64,000 nucleotides of DNA, taken from Phycisphaerae bacterium. Its GTDB lineage: Bacteria; Planctomycetota; Phycisphaerae; UBA1845; UTPLA1. Positions 7,904 to 18,066 of the stretch are shown in pieces. Position 1 is the stretch's first letter, and every line of letters begins with the position of its first letter. The translations under genes and the position numbers were made by a program. The notes under the pieces are model-generated. The model saw only the letters and a program-made list of their open reading frames with translations, ran no database searches and was not told the DNA's origin. Location of the stretch: contig JAHBXN010000010.1 of NCBI GenBank assembly GCA_019636475.1, positions 1 to 64,000 of the forward strand, given 5' to 3'.

Positions 7904-10900
7904 CTACACAGTGACAACGCCCGCCGTCCGGACGCTGCTCGTCGCGGTCATCGACGCCTTCGAATCCATCGGGGTACCCGATCGAAGCGATCGTTCCAAT
8001 TCAGACAGCTTCGCCTCAATTTCCGCCACCTTGCGGCGGCGGCTTATCAGCTTCTCGCGGTGGCGGCTGAGGAAGTAGCCGATCGTCTCGATGCGAATCT
8101 TGATGGATCCGGTCGGCTTGTTTTCGTCGATGTCCTTAAAGCAGAAATAGGGCGTCCCGCTGTTTTCGACAATCTCCTCGATCACCGTATAGATCGGTGC
8201 GTCGTGCCCGCACTTGAAACTGGACAATTCGAGCGCGACCAAATTGGGATGGCGCGCGGCAAATTTGGCCGCCCAGACTTTGCGATTGGTATTCTCGCTG
8301 TAGGCATTCTTCCATGCATCTTCGATGGTCAGGGGACCGGCAAAATCGCCCCGACGAACCTCCTCGCCGAAGAGGCGTTCGAGAAGGTCCGGATCGCGCG
8401 GCAGACAGTCCATCGTAAAGACCGGAATTCCGATCTTCTGGAACTCAGATGGTATCTCATGGCAGACGCCGGGGTCGTTGTGATATGGCCGCGTCAGCAG
8501 CACGACGCCGATCTCGTCGTTGGCTTCGAGCCGGTCGAGCAGGCGTCGCGCGTCGTCACGCTGTTTGCGGTGAAACTCGTCGTAGTAGTCCCAGGCGACG
8601 CGGCAGGCGCGGAGGTTTTCTTCCTCGGAGAGCCCGAGCTTGTCCTGGAACTCGTTGAACATCTGACGCGCAAGAAGGCCCGGTTCCTTGAAATTCACAA
8701 ACGTATTCAGGAATTCAATGCCGGAATCCGCAAAGAGATTGCTTTCTTTGATGAATGCCGCCTTGGTCGCTTCCGGCGTGGCGGTCACTGTCGGACAAGC
8801 GCGGGTATCCTGAATCCCCTCGAGGAAAGTCGGAAGCGAATCTATCATCGGAAAGAAGATGTAATTCAGCGGCTTTTCCCGGTGCTTGTGGTAGATCAGA
8901 TTGTGCACATGGGGGATGCCAATCTTGCTGGGAAAGCATGGATCGATCGCGCCGCGCTTTGCGCCCTCCTTATAGAGTTCCTCGCTGGTGTAGTCGCTCC
9001 AGATCAGGTTGGCTTTGGACAGTCCCAGCGCCTCGAAATACGCCATGAACCACGGCGCCATGGAATACATGTTGAGTGCACGGACCATTCCGATGCGAAT
9101 GTCCCGTCGTCGCTGCATCAAGCCGATCCGCCGCTCGACTTCCTTGCGATGAAGAATGTTCTTCAGGGTGAATCCCGGTTTCTGATCTGCTACGCAAGGC
9201 ACGTTCGTCGGCCGGAATACTTCGGTTGCGAAGATGGCGGAGAAATCCGGGTACTTCTCCTTAACGGCATCGAGACCCTTCTTGATCTCTCGCATGTCGT
9301 TGACATCCTCGACGGTGCCTTTCTCGCAGGTCGCGATAATGAGCCGCTGTTCGTCGACGGCAAGAGGCACCTTCGATTTCGACCTGGATGAAGGCTTCAC
9401 GGGATCTTGGGCTTCCGAAGGTGGTGACTGGCCGGCGACCGGATCGCCGCCGTGCTTGATGCGTGTCGGGTGCCCCTGTTCGGGGCCCTGCTTGATGATC
9501 TGGGAGCTCAGACTGACCCGGACGCCCGTCGCACGCTCCTGATCGCCGCTGTGCCCAGCGCTCTCGCAGTCACCGCCGGTTTTCACGTCGATAAACGTGC
9601 GAAGGCACTTGTTTTTGCAGAAATAGCAACGCGTGTTTTCATTTCGCGTGGTGCGGAATTCGATCTGCTGTACACGGTCGAGCCCGATGAAACTCGTCCG
9701 GCGTCCCGCCTCAAAATAGAGCCGGTGGGCTTCAACCGCGCAGCCGATCGCGCCGGCCTCGCCGCAGAACTTGTGCACGCGAACATCCGGCTCGATGCCG
9801 GTGCCCTTGAATCGGCTCTTGATGAAATCAACCTGGGACTTGACGGCCGCGAGGTTGTGCTGAGTTCCGCCCTGGAGGATGAACTTCGTCCCCAGCTTGG
9901 CGAGGTTGGGAATCTGCGAGACATAGAGCCAGATGTTTTTCGGCAACACATCGCACAGGCCCGCCATGATTTCCTGCGGCGCCCAGCCCTGCCGCTGGAA
10001 GTCGACGATATCGCTCTGCATGAAGACGGCGCATCCGTAGCCGAAGGATGGCATGGCCTCGGCACTAAAGGCGATATCAGCGAATTCCTCGACCTTGAAG
10101 CCGAAGCCCTGCGCCGTGGATTGGAGGAAATAGCCGTTGCCTGCTGAGCACTGCGTATTGAGCTTGAAATCCTTGACCTGATTGTTTTTGAGGATGATGA
10201 GCTTGATGTCCTGCCCGCCGACGTCAACGATCACGTCCGTGCCGGGATAGAAATGCAGCCCGGCCTGAGTGTGGGCCACCGTTTCAACCAACGCGACATC
10301 CGCCTTGATGACATCCTTGAGAATATCTTTCGCGTAGCCAGTGGTTCCGACCCCCAGGATTTCGAGGGTGCAACCCTGCTCCTCAATTTGTCGCTGCAAC
10401 CCGGAGAAGATGTCCATCATGTCTTCGATCGGGTTGCCTTTTGAGAGCTGATAGTGCTTTGCGACGACGTTCTTCTCCTCATCCATCAGCACGCCCTTGG
10501 TGCTGGTGGAGCCGCCGTCGATCCCCACAAAAGCGCGAACCCGGGTGCCCGGTGCGAACGACCGTGCCGACCACGCTTCTTTCGAATACTGCCGTTTGAA
10601 GGATTCCAACTCGTCGCGGTCCTTCCAGAGGCCGCGGCCGCCCGCCGCTTTCTTTTCCTCCAGCCGGCCGACGTTGATATACCACTCCAGCTCCGCCAGC
10701 CCGCGGAAGACGCCCTGATTCGGCTCTTCCTCAAGTTCGATCTTGGCGAACTCAACCGCGCCGATGGCAGCGAAGTACTGTGCGTTGTCCGGAACGATGA
10801 TCAACTCGTCGATCGGCTTGTCGGGCACTTCGACCTTGCGTTCTTTCCAGACGATGGGAATGTTGTGACGCCAGCAATCCCGCATTCCCTTGATGTAGCA

Positions 10901-11851
10901 ATTCGGTCCACCAAGCAGCAGGACCTGCGGGCGAAGCGTGTGCCCGCGTGTCAGGACCGCCAGATTCTGCTGGATGATGCTTTCGAAGAGCGACGCCATC
11001 AGTTCATCCGGCGGTACGCCCTGCTTCTGAAGGCCGTTGATGTCCGTTTCGGCGAAGACGCCGCACTTGCCGGCGACGGGATGCAGCTTCAGGCCGACGT
11101 ATCCCATGTTGCAGAGCTCGGCCGCGGGGATTTTCAGCTTCGCATTGATTTTATCGATGACCGCGCCGGTGCCGCCGGCGCACTTGTCGTTCATCGAGGG
11201 GATCTTCTTTTTCTTGCCGGTTTCCTCATCCGGTTTGAAAATGATGATCTTCGCGTCCTGGCCGCCAAGTTCCACGACGCTTTGCACATCGGGGTACATC
11301 TTCTCGACAGCCAGTGACACGGCATTGACTTCCTGAACGAAACGCGCACCAATGCGCCGCCCGATCGACGAGCCTCCCGAGCCGGTCATGAAAATGCGGA
11401 ATGCGTTGCGAGGCACGTCGGGGAACTGCTCCTCGACGATGCGGAGCATTTCGAGGCATTTTTCCGGTTGCTTGGTGTCGTGCCGCTGGTAATCGCTCGC
11501 GAGTATCTGATCGGTGACGGGATCAATCACGACGTATTTCACCGTCGTGCTGCCGACATCCAGGCCGATCAACAGCCCTTTGGGATACGTGGCCGTGGGA
11601 ACAAACGGAAGCTCCTCGATCGTCGGCCTGGTCTTTTCAGCTTTGACCAGACCGACGTTCAGTTGCACGAAGCCCTGCACGGCATCCTTCGGCTCACCGC
11701 TCTTAGTGCCACACGATCCGGAGGAGCACCCGCCGCCGGACGACCCGCTGTCGGCCGACCTGGCGATCGGCAGCGACTTGGACGATCCCGGGGTCGAACA
11801 ACCACCGCCCGTCGCGCCGCCTTTGTCAGAATCAAGATGATGAGATGCCAT
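7904..11851 (-). CDS. 2-hydroxyacyl-CoA dehydratase activase, double BadF/BcrA ATPase with DUF2229
   Basis: 1315 residues. Residues 1-60 are a low-complexity Ser/Gly leader with Cys clusters (GGGCS, GGGCSSGSCG). Two ASKHA-fold activase domains follow, with GLDVGSTTVKY at 96-106 and GIDGGSTSTKG at 443-453; each has a cluster-binding Cys (CAGGTG at 224, CSAGNG at 568). A CYFCKNKC motif near 730 and a low-complexity linker precede a C-terminal DUF2229/HgdB-like region ending with ELSSFKCGHDAP. Family members use ATP to push an electron from a [4Fe-4S] cluster into a dehydratase. Here the substrate is unknown. Last gene of an operon with 12769-14553, its likely partner. Confidence 0.88.
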   Translation of the reverse strand: MASHHLDSDKGGATGGGCSTPGSSKSLPIARSADSGSSGGGCSSGSCGTKSGEPKDAVQGFVQLNVGLVKAEKTRPTIEELPFVPTATYPKGLLIGLDVGSTTVKYVVIDPVTDQILASDYQRHDTKQPEKCLEMLRIVEEQFPDVPRNAFRIFMTGSGGSSIGRRIGARFVQEVNAVSLAVEKMYPDVQSVVELGGQDAKIIIFKPDEETGKKKKIPSMNDKCAGGTGAVIDKINAKLKIPAAELCNMGYVGLKLHPVAGKCGVFAETDINGLQKQGVPPDELMASLFESIIQQNLAVLTRGHTLRPQVLLLGGPNCYIKGMRDCWRHNIPIVWKERKVEVPDKPIDELIIVPDNAQYFAAIGAVEFAKIELEEEPNQGVFRGLAELEWYINVGRLEEKKAAGGRGLWKDRDELESFKRQYSKEAWSARSFAPGTRVRAFVGIDGGSTSTKGVLMDEEKNVVAKHYQLSKGNPIEDMMDIFSGLQRQIEEQGCTLEILGVGTTGYAKDILKDVIKADVALVETVAHTQAGLHFYPGTDVIVDVGGQDIKLIILKNNQVKDFKLNTQCSAGNGYFLQSTAQGFGFKVEEFADIAFSAEAMPSFGYGCAVFMQSDIVDFQRQGWAPQEIMAGLCDVLPKNIWLYVSQIPNLAKLGTKFILQGGTQHNLAAVKSQVDFIKSRFKGTGIEPDVRVHKFCGEAGAIGCAVEAHRLYFEAGRRTSFIGLDRVQQIEFRTTRNENTRCYFCKNKCLRTFIDVKTGGDCESAGHSGDQERATGVRVSLSSQIIKQGPEQGHPTRIKHGGDPVAGQSPPSEAQDPVKPSSRSKSKVPLAVDEQRLIIATCEKGTVEDVNDMREIKKGLDAVKEKYPDFSAIFATEVFRPTNVPCVADQKPGFTLKNILHRKEVERRIGLMQRRRDIRIGMVRALNMYSMAPWFMAYFEALGLSKANLIWSDYTSEELYKEGAKRGAIDPCFPSKIGIPHVHNLIYHKHREKPLNYIFFPMIDSLPTFLEGIQDTRACPTVTATPEATKAAFIKESNLFADSGIEFLNTFVNFKEPGLLARQMFNEFQDKLGLSEEENLRACRVAWDYYDEFHRKQRDDARRLLDRLEANDEIGVVLLTRPYHNDPGVCHEIPSEFQKIGIPVFTMDCLPRDPDLLERLFGEEVRRGDFAGPLTIEDAWKNAYSENTNRKVWAAKFAARHPNLVALELSSFKCGHDAPIYTVIEEIVENSGTPYFCFKDIDENKPTGSIKIRIETIGYFLSRHREKLISRRRKVAEIEAKLSELERSLRSGTPMDSKASMTATSSVRTAGVVTV

Positions 11852-11941
11852 CGGATTGCTCCGTTTGTGCCAGTTGGTTGTTACTTTCGCGCTCTCGTCG
11901 TGCCTGCTGCCTCAAGTCCGCCGCGAAGCGTGCGCCCCACT

Positions 11942-11964
11942 CCCTCTCCCTCGAAGGGAGAGGG
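11942..11964. repeat. perfect 10-bp inverted repeat CCCTCTCCCT/AGGGAGAGGG
   Basis: A 10-base perfect stem with a CGA loop lies in the 210-base gap between the lipoprotein gene and the activase gene, both on the minus strand. No T-run follows on either strand. It may be an mRNA processing or attenuation hairpin that sets the activase level, or a dispersed REP-like element. Confidence 0.55.
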
Positions 11965-12061
11965 AAGTTCACGGCTTCTCCGCGACGAAACACTTCTCCA
12001 TCCCCATAATTGTCTGGCTGACTCTCTCAGCCCTTCGGGACGGTAGAGTTTACCGAGATCC

Positions 12062-12757
12062 TCAGCGTCCAATGCCAATCGGCTGAAAGACTTTGTCAAA
12101 GGATATCATTGTTGGTGCCAAGGCGGCGTCGCTAATCGCCTGGGGAATTAGTTTCGTCTCACCGATTTCATACAGGGCGTCGTTTTCGCCTTTCGTCAAG
12201 ACAGTTTTCCCCTGGACAAAAAAGTTAGGGCTCTGCCCCGCCGGCTTGCCGTACCGGACGACCCTGCCCGTCGAGAGATTGAGACATCCGATCGGCGTCA
12301 GCGACTTACAGGCGGCAAAAAAGACACGGTCGCCGACGATCACCAGGTTGTCGTGAATTCCGCACCCGTACAATGACAAATCTCCGAATATGTCAAACCT
12401 GTCGCGACGACGATCAAAGACGAATAGGGCCGGCTTGTGACCCTCGCCCCCGCTGTTGGCGGCCAGAGCTACCACATCGCCATTTGAAAAGGCGGGATGA
12501 GAACTACTTCTAAACTCACCCTGACAAAAGTCCACTAGATTTCCCGCCTCGTTTCGCGCGACAAGTATAAACGGCCCGAAATTGCCGTCATTTGTACGCA
12601 TCAATTCAACCGTTCTTTCGCCCAGAGGTGCCCTCGCGACGACGATGTAACCCTCGGAGAATCGTCGCAATCTCGCATCGGCGTCTTCGCCCGGATGGCA
12701 GGCGACCACACCGCACGTAAGCAAACATCCAAGGGTCAATGCAACGCCGCGCGACAC
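12062..12757 (-). CDS. predicted lipoprotein, unknown function
   Basis: 231 residues. The N-terminus MSRGVALTLGCLLTCGVVAC ends in a plausible lipobox (VVAC, Cys20). The rest is rich in beta-type repeats such as NLVIVGDRVFFAACKSL and PALFVFDRRRDRFDIFG, suggesting a small beta-propeller-like sensor or binding protein. I recognise no family. It starts 11 bases after the stop of the dehydratase-type gene upstream and precedes the activase gene by about 210 bases, so it is embedded in that operon although its exported location does not match a cytoplasmic radical enzyme. Confidence 0.65.
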   Translation of the reverse strand: MSRGVALTLGCLLTCGVVACHPGEDADARLRRFSEGYIVVARAPLGERTVELMRTNDGNFGPFILVARNEAGNLVDFCQGEFRSSSHPAFSNGDVVALAANSGGEGHKPALFVFDRRRDRFDIFGDLSLYGCGIHDNLVIVGDRVFFAACKSLTPIGCLNLSTGRVVRYGKPAGQSPNFFVQGKTVLTKGENDALYEIGETKLIPQAISDAALAPTMISFDKVFQPIGIGR

Positions 12758-12768
12758 TTTGTTTCCCT

Positions 12769-14553
12769 CTACACCCCGGCCACCTTCATCTTTCGACCGA
12801 CATAGATCACAAAGTTGGACGCCTTCCCAATGACTCCCTTGTTGTGCGGAATGTGCAGTAGCGGACGGCGCAGATCGCGGTTCTCCGGTCGCGCGACAAA
12901 TTCGCGAATCTGGTCAATTGTGTAACCCGTTGACTCGACCGCCTGCTTGAATTCCTCTTTGCTCTTGTTCTTCGCCTCTCCGAGCGCCATCTGCACGCGC
13001 GAGTGGGCGTTGATGTCGCCTTCGCCGCTGGTCTCGATCGGCAGATAGATGATGTCCTTGAAGTGTGATGTCACGGCCGCCTGCGCGCCGTCCGACTGCG
13101 TCGAAGGCATGCAGCCGAAGGGCTTGAGCGAGAGGACCATGTGGGCCATGTCCTTCGAGGAATAGTAGATGTTCTTCGCGACTTCGAGATGGCCTTCGCC
13201 GCCGCCGGAGCGTGAGTGGTAATATGGGTGCCCCATGCGTGTCAACTCAAGCTGCGGCGCCAATTCATGGGCGGTACCCCCGACGGCCTCGCGCAACCGG
13301 TTGTATTCGCGAATGATGATCTTCTCGGCCAGATTCAATGTGAAGAGCTTCTTGCGATGACTGAATTCGGCGGCCAGCCGCTCACCGACAGCCCACGCGG
13401 GAATCGTGCTGCCATCTTCGCGCATGGCCTTGCGATCGCCCGCCTTCAACCCAGCCTGATGAAGCATGTAGCAGATCCAGGTCGCGACCGGCTCGACGAG
13501 GACCTCGGCTCCCTGTTCCTCCAGAAACGGGAACATGTTGAAATTGCCGTCGCCTTCGGTGGTCTGCGCCCAGAACTCGCCGGTGATCTTCACGATCGGC
13601 CGATTGCGGGTGAAGTCGACCTCGATCTCCTCGTTGATCATTTTGCGGCACTGCTCAAAAACCTCCGCATAGTATGTGCCCTTGAGCTGATCGAGGAACT
13701 TGCCGGCGTCCTCGCCGTCTTTCACTGCGGGAACCATTTTGGACAAAATCGCCGCCAGAGCGCCTCCGTTTATCTCGTCGTAGTTCTTCTTGCGGAGTGC
13801 TTCCTGGCACAGCGCGACGCACCGCTCGAAGACGCGATTCGTCTGGCCCGAAACGATTTCATAGGGACGAATCTGATACGCCACTTCATTGAGAATGTCT
13901 CCCATGAAGACGGCGTTGAGCAGCGAGAGGAAGAAATTAAGATTGAAATCCAGGCCGGCCTCGACCGTGTCCTGATTCAAACCGCCCTGTTGCTGGAAGA
14001 GCAAGACGCGAAATCCGTCGAAACCGCTATTGCGCAGCGCAAGGCGATACTCCGCCTCGTACATGCCGAAGCGACAAGGGCCACACGCGCCGGCCGTAAT
14101 GAAAACGTGGTCGTTGAGTATGTCCTCAACCGAAATGTGCTGGTCGTCCCGCATTCGCTTGAGGTGATTAACGAGCGCGCCGACGGTGAAGTAGGTCGGG
14201 TTGCATTGACCGTTGTTGCCGTATTCCTTGCCCGCCTGAAAATCAGCCTTGCGCGGAGTCGGAATCAGGTCGACCTTGTAACCAAGTCCTTCAAGTCCTG
14301 CTTTGACGAGATTGTCGTGCCGCATCGTCAGGCCGCCAACCCAGATAGTCGTCGTCCCCCGCTCCTGCCTTGTGAATGGACGCTCAACCGGCCGTTTGAA
14401 GTGCCGAACGTCGCAGACAGTCAGGCCGGCTTCTTTCATCATTCGCTCCCGCTCCGCGGCAAGCGTCTGCTCGATCGAGTCACTCAGAAGCGGCAGAGGC
14501 ACGCCTGAAGCGCGGCTTTCGACGTTGGATGCACTCGTTGCGGTCGTGGACAT
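12769..14553 (-). CDS. 2-hydroxyacyl-CoA dehydratase-like (HgdB/DUF2229-type) protein
   Basis: 594 residues. Recognisable features are NNGQCNPTYF near residue 115, TAGACGPCRFGMYEAEYR near 155, and the Gln/Asn-rich FQQQGGLNQD near 190, typical of the component that follows the activases in large fused homologs (about 1400-1500 residues in anaerobes). Cysteines in GQC and GACGPC are probable cluster ligands. In this genome the fusion is split into two proteins. It is the first gene of the minus-strand operon, with a likely promoter in the divergent gap upstream. The reaction cannot be deduced from sequence alone. Confidence 0.82.
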   Translation of the reverse strand: MSTTATSASNVESRASGVPLPLLSDSIEQTLAAERERMMKEAGLTVCDVRHFKRPVERPFTRQERGTTTIWVGGLTMRHDNLVKAGLEGLGYKVDLIPTPRKADFQAGKEYGNNGQCNPTYFTVGALVNHLKRMRDDQHISVEDILNDHVFITAGACGPCRFGMYEAEYRLALRNSGFDGFRVLLFQQQGGLNQDTVEAGLDFNLNFFLSLLNAVFMGDILNEVAYQIRPYEIVSGQTNRVFERCVALCQEALRKKNYDEINGGALAAILSKMVPAVKDGEDAGKFLDQLKGTYYAEVFEQCRKMINEEIEVDFTRNRPIVKITGEFWAQTTEGDGNFNMFPFLEEQGAEVLVEPVATWICYMLHQAGLKAGDRKAMREDGSTIPAWAVGERLAAEFSHRKKLFTLNLAEKIIIREYNRLREAVGGTAHELAPQLELTRMGHPYYHSRSGGGEGHLEVAKNIYYSSKDMAHMVLSLKPFGCMPSTQSDGAQAAVTSHFKDIIYLPIETSGEGDINAHSRVQMALGEAKNKSKEEFKQAVESTGYTIDQIREFVARPENRDLRRPLLHIPHNKGVIGKASNFVIYVGRKMKVAGV

Positions 14554-14924
14554 AGTTCACCTCGTTAGGGCTTACTAGCTATCGGCAAAGGATCGCACAT
14601 GAGTTGTCGCGGTTTCGGCGCTAATTGAATCGCCTTGTCGATCATAAGTCGAGAGAAAAATTAAAGTAATGATTTCCGGCGCAGTTTGCCTCGGGGCCCG
14701 ATTGCCGTAAACGTCGGAGTTAGCGAACACTAACAACGCCGCCGATTGCGAAAATTCACGCGATCCGGTTCGTATTTTTTTTGCGCCGCCTAACCATCAC
14801 CAGACCGCCTGTGTCTGAAGTTCAGCCGGCTCGATGCGCGACGCATCCCCGTCGCGTGGCATGATTCGACGACGCGAACACCTAGCCGGCCGCTAGAATG
14901 CAAAGAAAAATGGAGGCATCCGCG
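14554..14924. other. divergent intergenic region
   Basis: About 370 bases between the leftward dehydratase operon and the rightward TPR gene, so it must carry both promoters. It is visibly more AT-rich around 14640-14680. A small inverted repeat, GTTAG-6 bases-CTAAC, sits at 14719-14734 and could be a regulator site. A run of 8 T occurs near 14777. No coding frame supported. Confidence 0.45.
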
Positions 14925-16154
14925 ATGACTCGGCATTTCGTCGGTACGTTGGCGATGGGGGTCAGTCTGCTTTCTCTGAGTGTCACGGCTGCGCAGCAAT
15001 CGACGTCGCGACTTGAGCGCGAAATTGAAAAATCGCGGCCGCGAGCCGAATCCGGCGATGAGACACGCCGTCAAGCCCAGAACGAAAACGCCGCCGTCAA
15101 TCGAACTCCGACGCATCCTTACGGTGATCGATACCTCAAAATGCCTCAAGGCTATTACACGATCGCTCCCGATCGACACCGTCCCGACAATTGGAGCCCC
15201 CGTCTTCGTCCCCAGTTTGACTACGGCCCGCGCGCCCTTGGATCGCGCTCGCAAGAAATACCCAGCTACCGCTATCGGGAAATTCAGAACAGCGGCCGTT
15301 ACCGCTATGGTTATTTTGGAGCATCGTGGGCAAGCGATTGCTATGGCTGCGGCAGCCCATTTTGCACGGCAGGGTCGGCTGAACTTGGAAACGCCTACAT
15401 TCAAGGCGCATACGACGCGGACCACGAATACATGGACTACATCGCGGCCGAGCGCGCCGGGCGACTCCTGGACGCCAATCGGCTGGGTGTGAGCCAAGGC
15501 ATTGAGCATTTTCGTGCGGGGCGCTACGAGCGGGCTGCGATCGAGTGGCTTGGCGCCTCGGAGCGAAACCAAGGCGATGCCGCATCGCGCGTCCACGCGG
15601 GACACGCGTTGTTTGCGATCGGCCGATATGATGAGGCGGTGAAGCTGCTAGCACGGGCATTCGAGCTCGCGCCGTATCTGACCGAGTCCTATTTCGACGT
15701 CCGCACGGAATATCGCAATCCCATTGATTTTCCCACTCACCTGGCGACTTTGAAGGCCTATGTGGCAAGGCACCCGCACAGTGCATCAGCGGTGACACTC
15801 CTTGCCTACGTGACGGCTTACACCGATGGCCCGGCCGCGGCATCGGTTTATATTGAGCGTGCGAACAGATTGAATCCGGGTGACTTCTTCGTGCAGCGCC
15901 TTCTTAAGATATCACGGTTGGTGACGCCGATGCCCGGTGTCGTGCGCACAGCCCCCGATCAACTCGAGCCAACGGATGCTGGGAGAATGGACGGCGCCGA
16001 CATGAACGAGCAGATGCCGGGGCCGGCTGGTGACAACGATGCTGAATTCGGGCCCGCACCGAGCCCGAATAATTCGAAGCCCGGGCTTTCCCGACAACTC
16101 AAGCAGCCGGCCGTGAGGATCCAGAAGGCCGTGGCCCGATCGGCTCACGACTAG
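14925..16154 (+). CDS. secreted TPR-containing protein
   Basis: 409 residues from the ATG at 14925, chosen because GGAGG lies 8 bases upstream and because MTRHFVGTLAMGVSLL...VTAAQQ then forms a clean signal peptide. Residues about 50-150 are Tyr/Arg-rich and probably disordered. From about 190 a TPR-like array begins (GIEHFRAGRYERAAIEWLGA, GHALFAIGRYDEAVKLLARAFEL). The tail is Pro/Asp-rich. TPRs mediate protein contacts, so this is likely a periplasmic or surface scaffold. Partner unknown; the gene is monocistronic and convergent with pckA. Confidence 0.75.
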   Translation: MTRHFVGTLAMGVSLLSLSVTAAQQSTSRLEREIEKSRPRAESGDETRRQAQNENAAVNRTPTHPYGDRYLKMPQGYYTIAPDRHRPDNWSPRLRPQFDYGPRALGSRSQEIPSYRYREIQNSGRYRYGYFGASWASDCYGCGSPFCTAGSAELGNAYIQGAYDADHEYMDYIAAERAGRLLDANRLGVSQGIEHFRAGRYERAAIEWLGASERNQGDAASRVHAGHALFAIGRYDEAVKLLARAFELAPYLTESYFDVRTEYRNPIDFPTHLATLKAYVARHPHSASAVTLLAYVTAYTDGPAAASVYIERANRLNPGDFFVQRLLKISRLVTPMPGVVRTAPDQLEPTDAGRMDGADMNEQMPGPAGDNDAEFGPAPSPNNSKPGLSRQLKQPAVRIQKAVARSAHD

Positions 16155-16211
16155 CCACGAGTAGGAATTCGGTCTGGGAAGATGGAACGCCGTTAACCTG
16201 ATCGCTTCCCA

Positions 16212-17795
16212 CTATTTGGGTCCGGCGGCCTTCACATCCGCCGTCGCATTTGGGAATTTTTCAAAATTATTCGCAAAGAGCGCGGCGAGTTCTTTTGCCT
16301 TGGCATCGTAGGCTGCCGCATTCGGCCATGTCTTGCGAGGCTGAAGCAATTCCGGGGAAACACCCGTCACTTTACTGGGGACATGCAGGCCGAAGACGGG
16401 ATCCGGTGTCGTTTCCACATCCTTCAAATCGCCGTTGAGTGCGGCCGTGACCATCGCGCGGGTCGATGGCAGGTCGATCCGTTTACCGACGCCAAACGGG
16501 CCGCCGCACCAACCAGTATTAATGAGATAGCAGCGTGAATCGTGCCGCTTGATCTTGTCGGCCAGCAACCGAGCGTAAACCATCGGATCGAGCGGCAGAA
16601 ACGGCGCGCCGAAGCAGGTGCTGAATGTGGCCTGCGGCTCGCTACCGACACCGGCCTCCGTCCCCGCAAGCTTCGCGGTATAGCCGCTCAGGAAATGGAA
16701 CATTGCCTGTTCCGGCGAAAGCCGGGAAATCGGCGGAAGCACGCCGAATGCATCGCACGTCAGGAAGATAACGGCAGTCGGGTGCGAATCGGCCCGTCCT
16801 TCAAGAATGGCATTATCGATGAACTCAACCGGATAGGCCGCTCTCGTATTCTCGGTGTACCGGTCGCTGTCATAGTTTGCAGTGCGGGTGACGGAATCCA
16901 CGTCCACGTTTTCAAGGACGGAACCAAATCGAATGGCGCGATAAATCTGTGGCTCGCGCTGCTCCGAAAGCCGGATGCACTTGGCGTAGCAGCCTCCCTC
17001 AAAGTTGAACACGCCGCGATCTGACCAGCCGTGTTCGTCGTCTCCAATGAGGCGACGCGCCGGGTCGGCGCTCAGCGTCGTCTTTCCGGTGCCGGACAAG
17101 CCAAAGAACAAGGCCACATCGCCCTTCGATCCGACATTCGCGGAACAGTGCATCGGGAAGACGCCCTTTTCCGGAAGCAGATAATTCATCACCGTGAAGA
17201 GCGATTTCTTGATCTCACCGGCGTAGTGTGAGCCGCCGATCAGGATGATCTTTCGCGAAAAATCGGCGGCAATGAAGGCCTCGCTGCTGGTGCCGTGTGT
17301 CTTCGGATCCGAGAGGCAATCCGGTGCGCCGAGCACGACAAACTCCGGCTGCGTCTTCGCCATCTGCTCGGCTGTCGGCCGCCGGAACAGTTGTCGCGCG
17401 AACAGGGCGTGCCACGCCTTGGTGGTCACAACTCGCAGAGGCAGCCCATAATGCTCATCCGCGCCCACGAGCGCATCGACCACGAACAAGTCGCGGAGAG
17501 ACATGTGATCGGTCATCAGCTTGTGCAGTTTGTCAAAGGACGCGAAGTCCAGTGGCTGATTGACTTTGCCCCAGGCGACCTTCTTCTCAGTGGCGGCGTC
17601 TTTCACAATGAACTTGTCGTTCGGAGAACGACCGGTCCGCTTGCCTGTCAGCGCGCACAACGCTCCGGTTGCCGTCAATCGGGATTCGTGACGATTCACT
17701 GACCGCTCGACCAGCGCTGCTACCGAATCGTTCCAGTAGACGTGGCCGGTTGGCTGAAGCCCGTGAAGCTCGATACCGTGTACGTTCTTGATCAC
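16212..17795 (-). CDS. pckA: phosphoenolpyruvate carboxykinase (ATP)
   Basis: 527 residues, the normal length of ATP-dependent PEP carboxykinase. The P-loop GLSGTGKTTLSADP near residue 240 and the upstream TGKRTGRSPNDKF phosphate/substrate region are characteristic, as is NWRGG-like WCGGPFGVGKRI near the C-terminus. The enzyme converts oxaloacetate and ATP to PEP and CO2 and is the entry point to gluconeogenesis from acids and fats. That fits the acyl-CoA genes 2-5 kb away. A GAGGACAG lies just before the ATG. Monocistronic. Confidence 0.96.
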   Translation of the reverse strand: MIKNVHGIELHGLQPTGHVYWNDSVAALVERSVNRHESRLTATGALCALTGKRTGRSPNDKFIVKDAATEKKVAWGKVNQPLDFASFDKLHKLMTDHMSLRDLFVVDALVGADEHYGLPLRVVTTKAWHALFARQLFRRPTAEQMAKTQPEFVVLGAPDCLSDPKTHGTSSEAFIAADFSRKIILIGGSHYAGEIKKSLFTVMNYLLPEKGVFPMHCSANVGSKGDVALFFGLSGTGKTTLSADPARRLIGDDEHGWSDRGVFNFEGGCYAKCIRLSEQREPQIYRAIRFGSVLENVDVDSVTRTANYDSDRYTENTRAAYPVEFIDNAILEGRADSHPTAVIFLTCDAFGVLPPISRLSPEQAMFHFLSGYTAKLAGTEAGVGSEPQATFSTCFGAPFLPLDPMVYARLLADKIKRHDSRCYLINTGWCGGPFGVGKRIDLPSTRAMVTAALNGDLKDVETTPDPVFGLHVPSKVTGVSPELLQPRKTWPNAAAYDAKAKELAALFANNFEKFPNATADVKAAGPK

Positions 17796-18066
17796 AGTCT
17801 GTCCTCATACGGCTGGCCGCCCGCTGCCAATGGTTGCCCCGGCACCCCAGGACGGCGGTAAACGACGTATTGTCGCAATCGCGGACCGATTCGGCAAGCG
17901 GCGCTTGGGGGGCCGCGGCGGTCGATTCCAGCCCGTCGGGCGCTTGGAGGCCCTGATCGCCAGATCATTGCAATTTCCTGTCCTCGACCATCGTTACGCA
18001 GATAGTCAGAGACGCCTGGTAACCCACCAGGCTTATCCCAGCACCGGATTAATGGAGCGTGGATTG

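Noticed and set aside
7787-9391. 534-codon plus-strand open frame
   Set aside because: It is antisense to the activase gene, whose domains are clear; the frame is open only because of codon bias in GC-rich DNA.
13216-14508. 430-codon plus-strand open frame
   Set aside because: Antisense to the dehydratase-like gene with no motif of its own.
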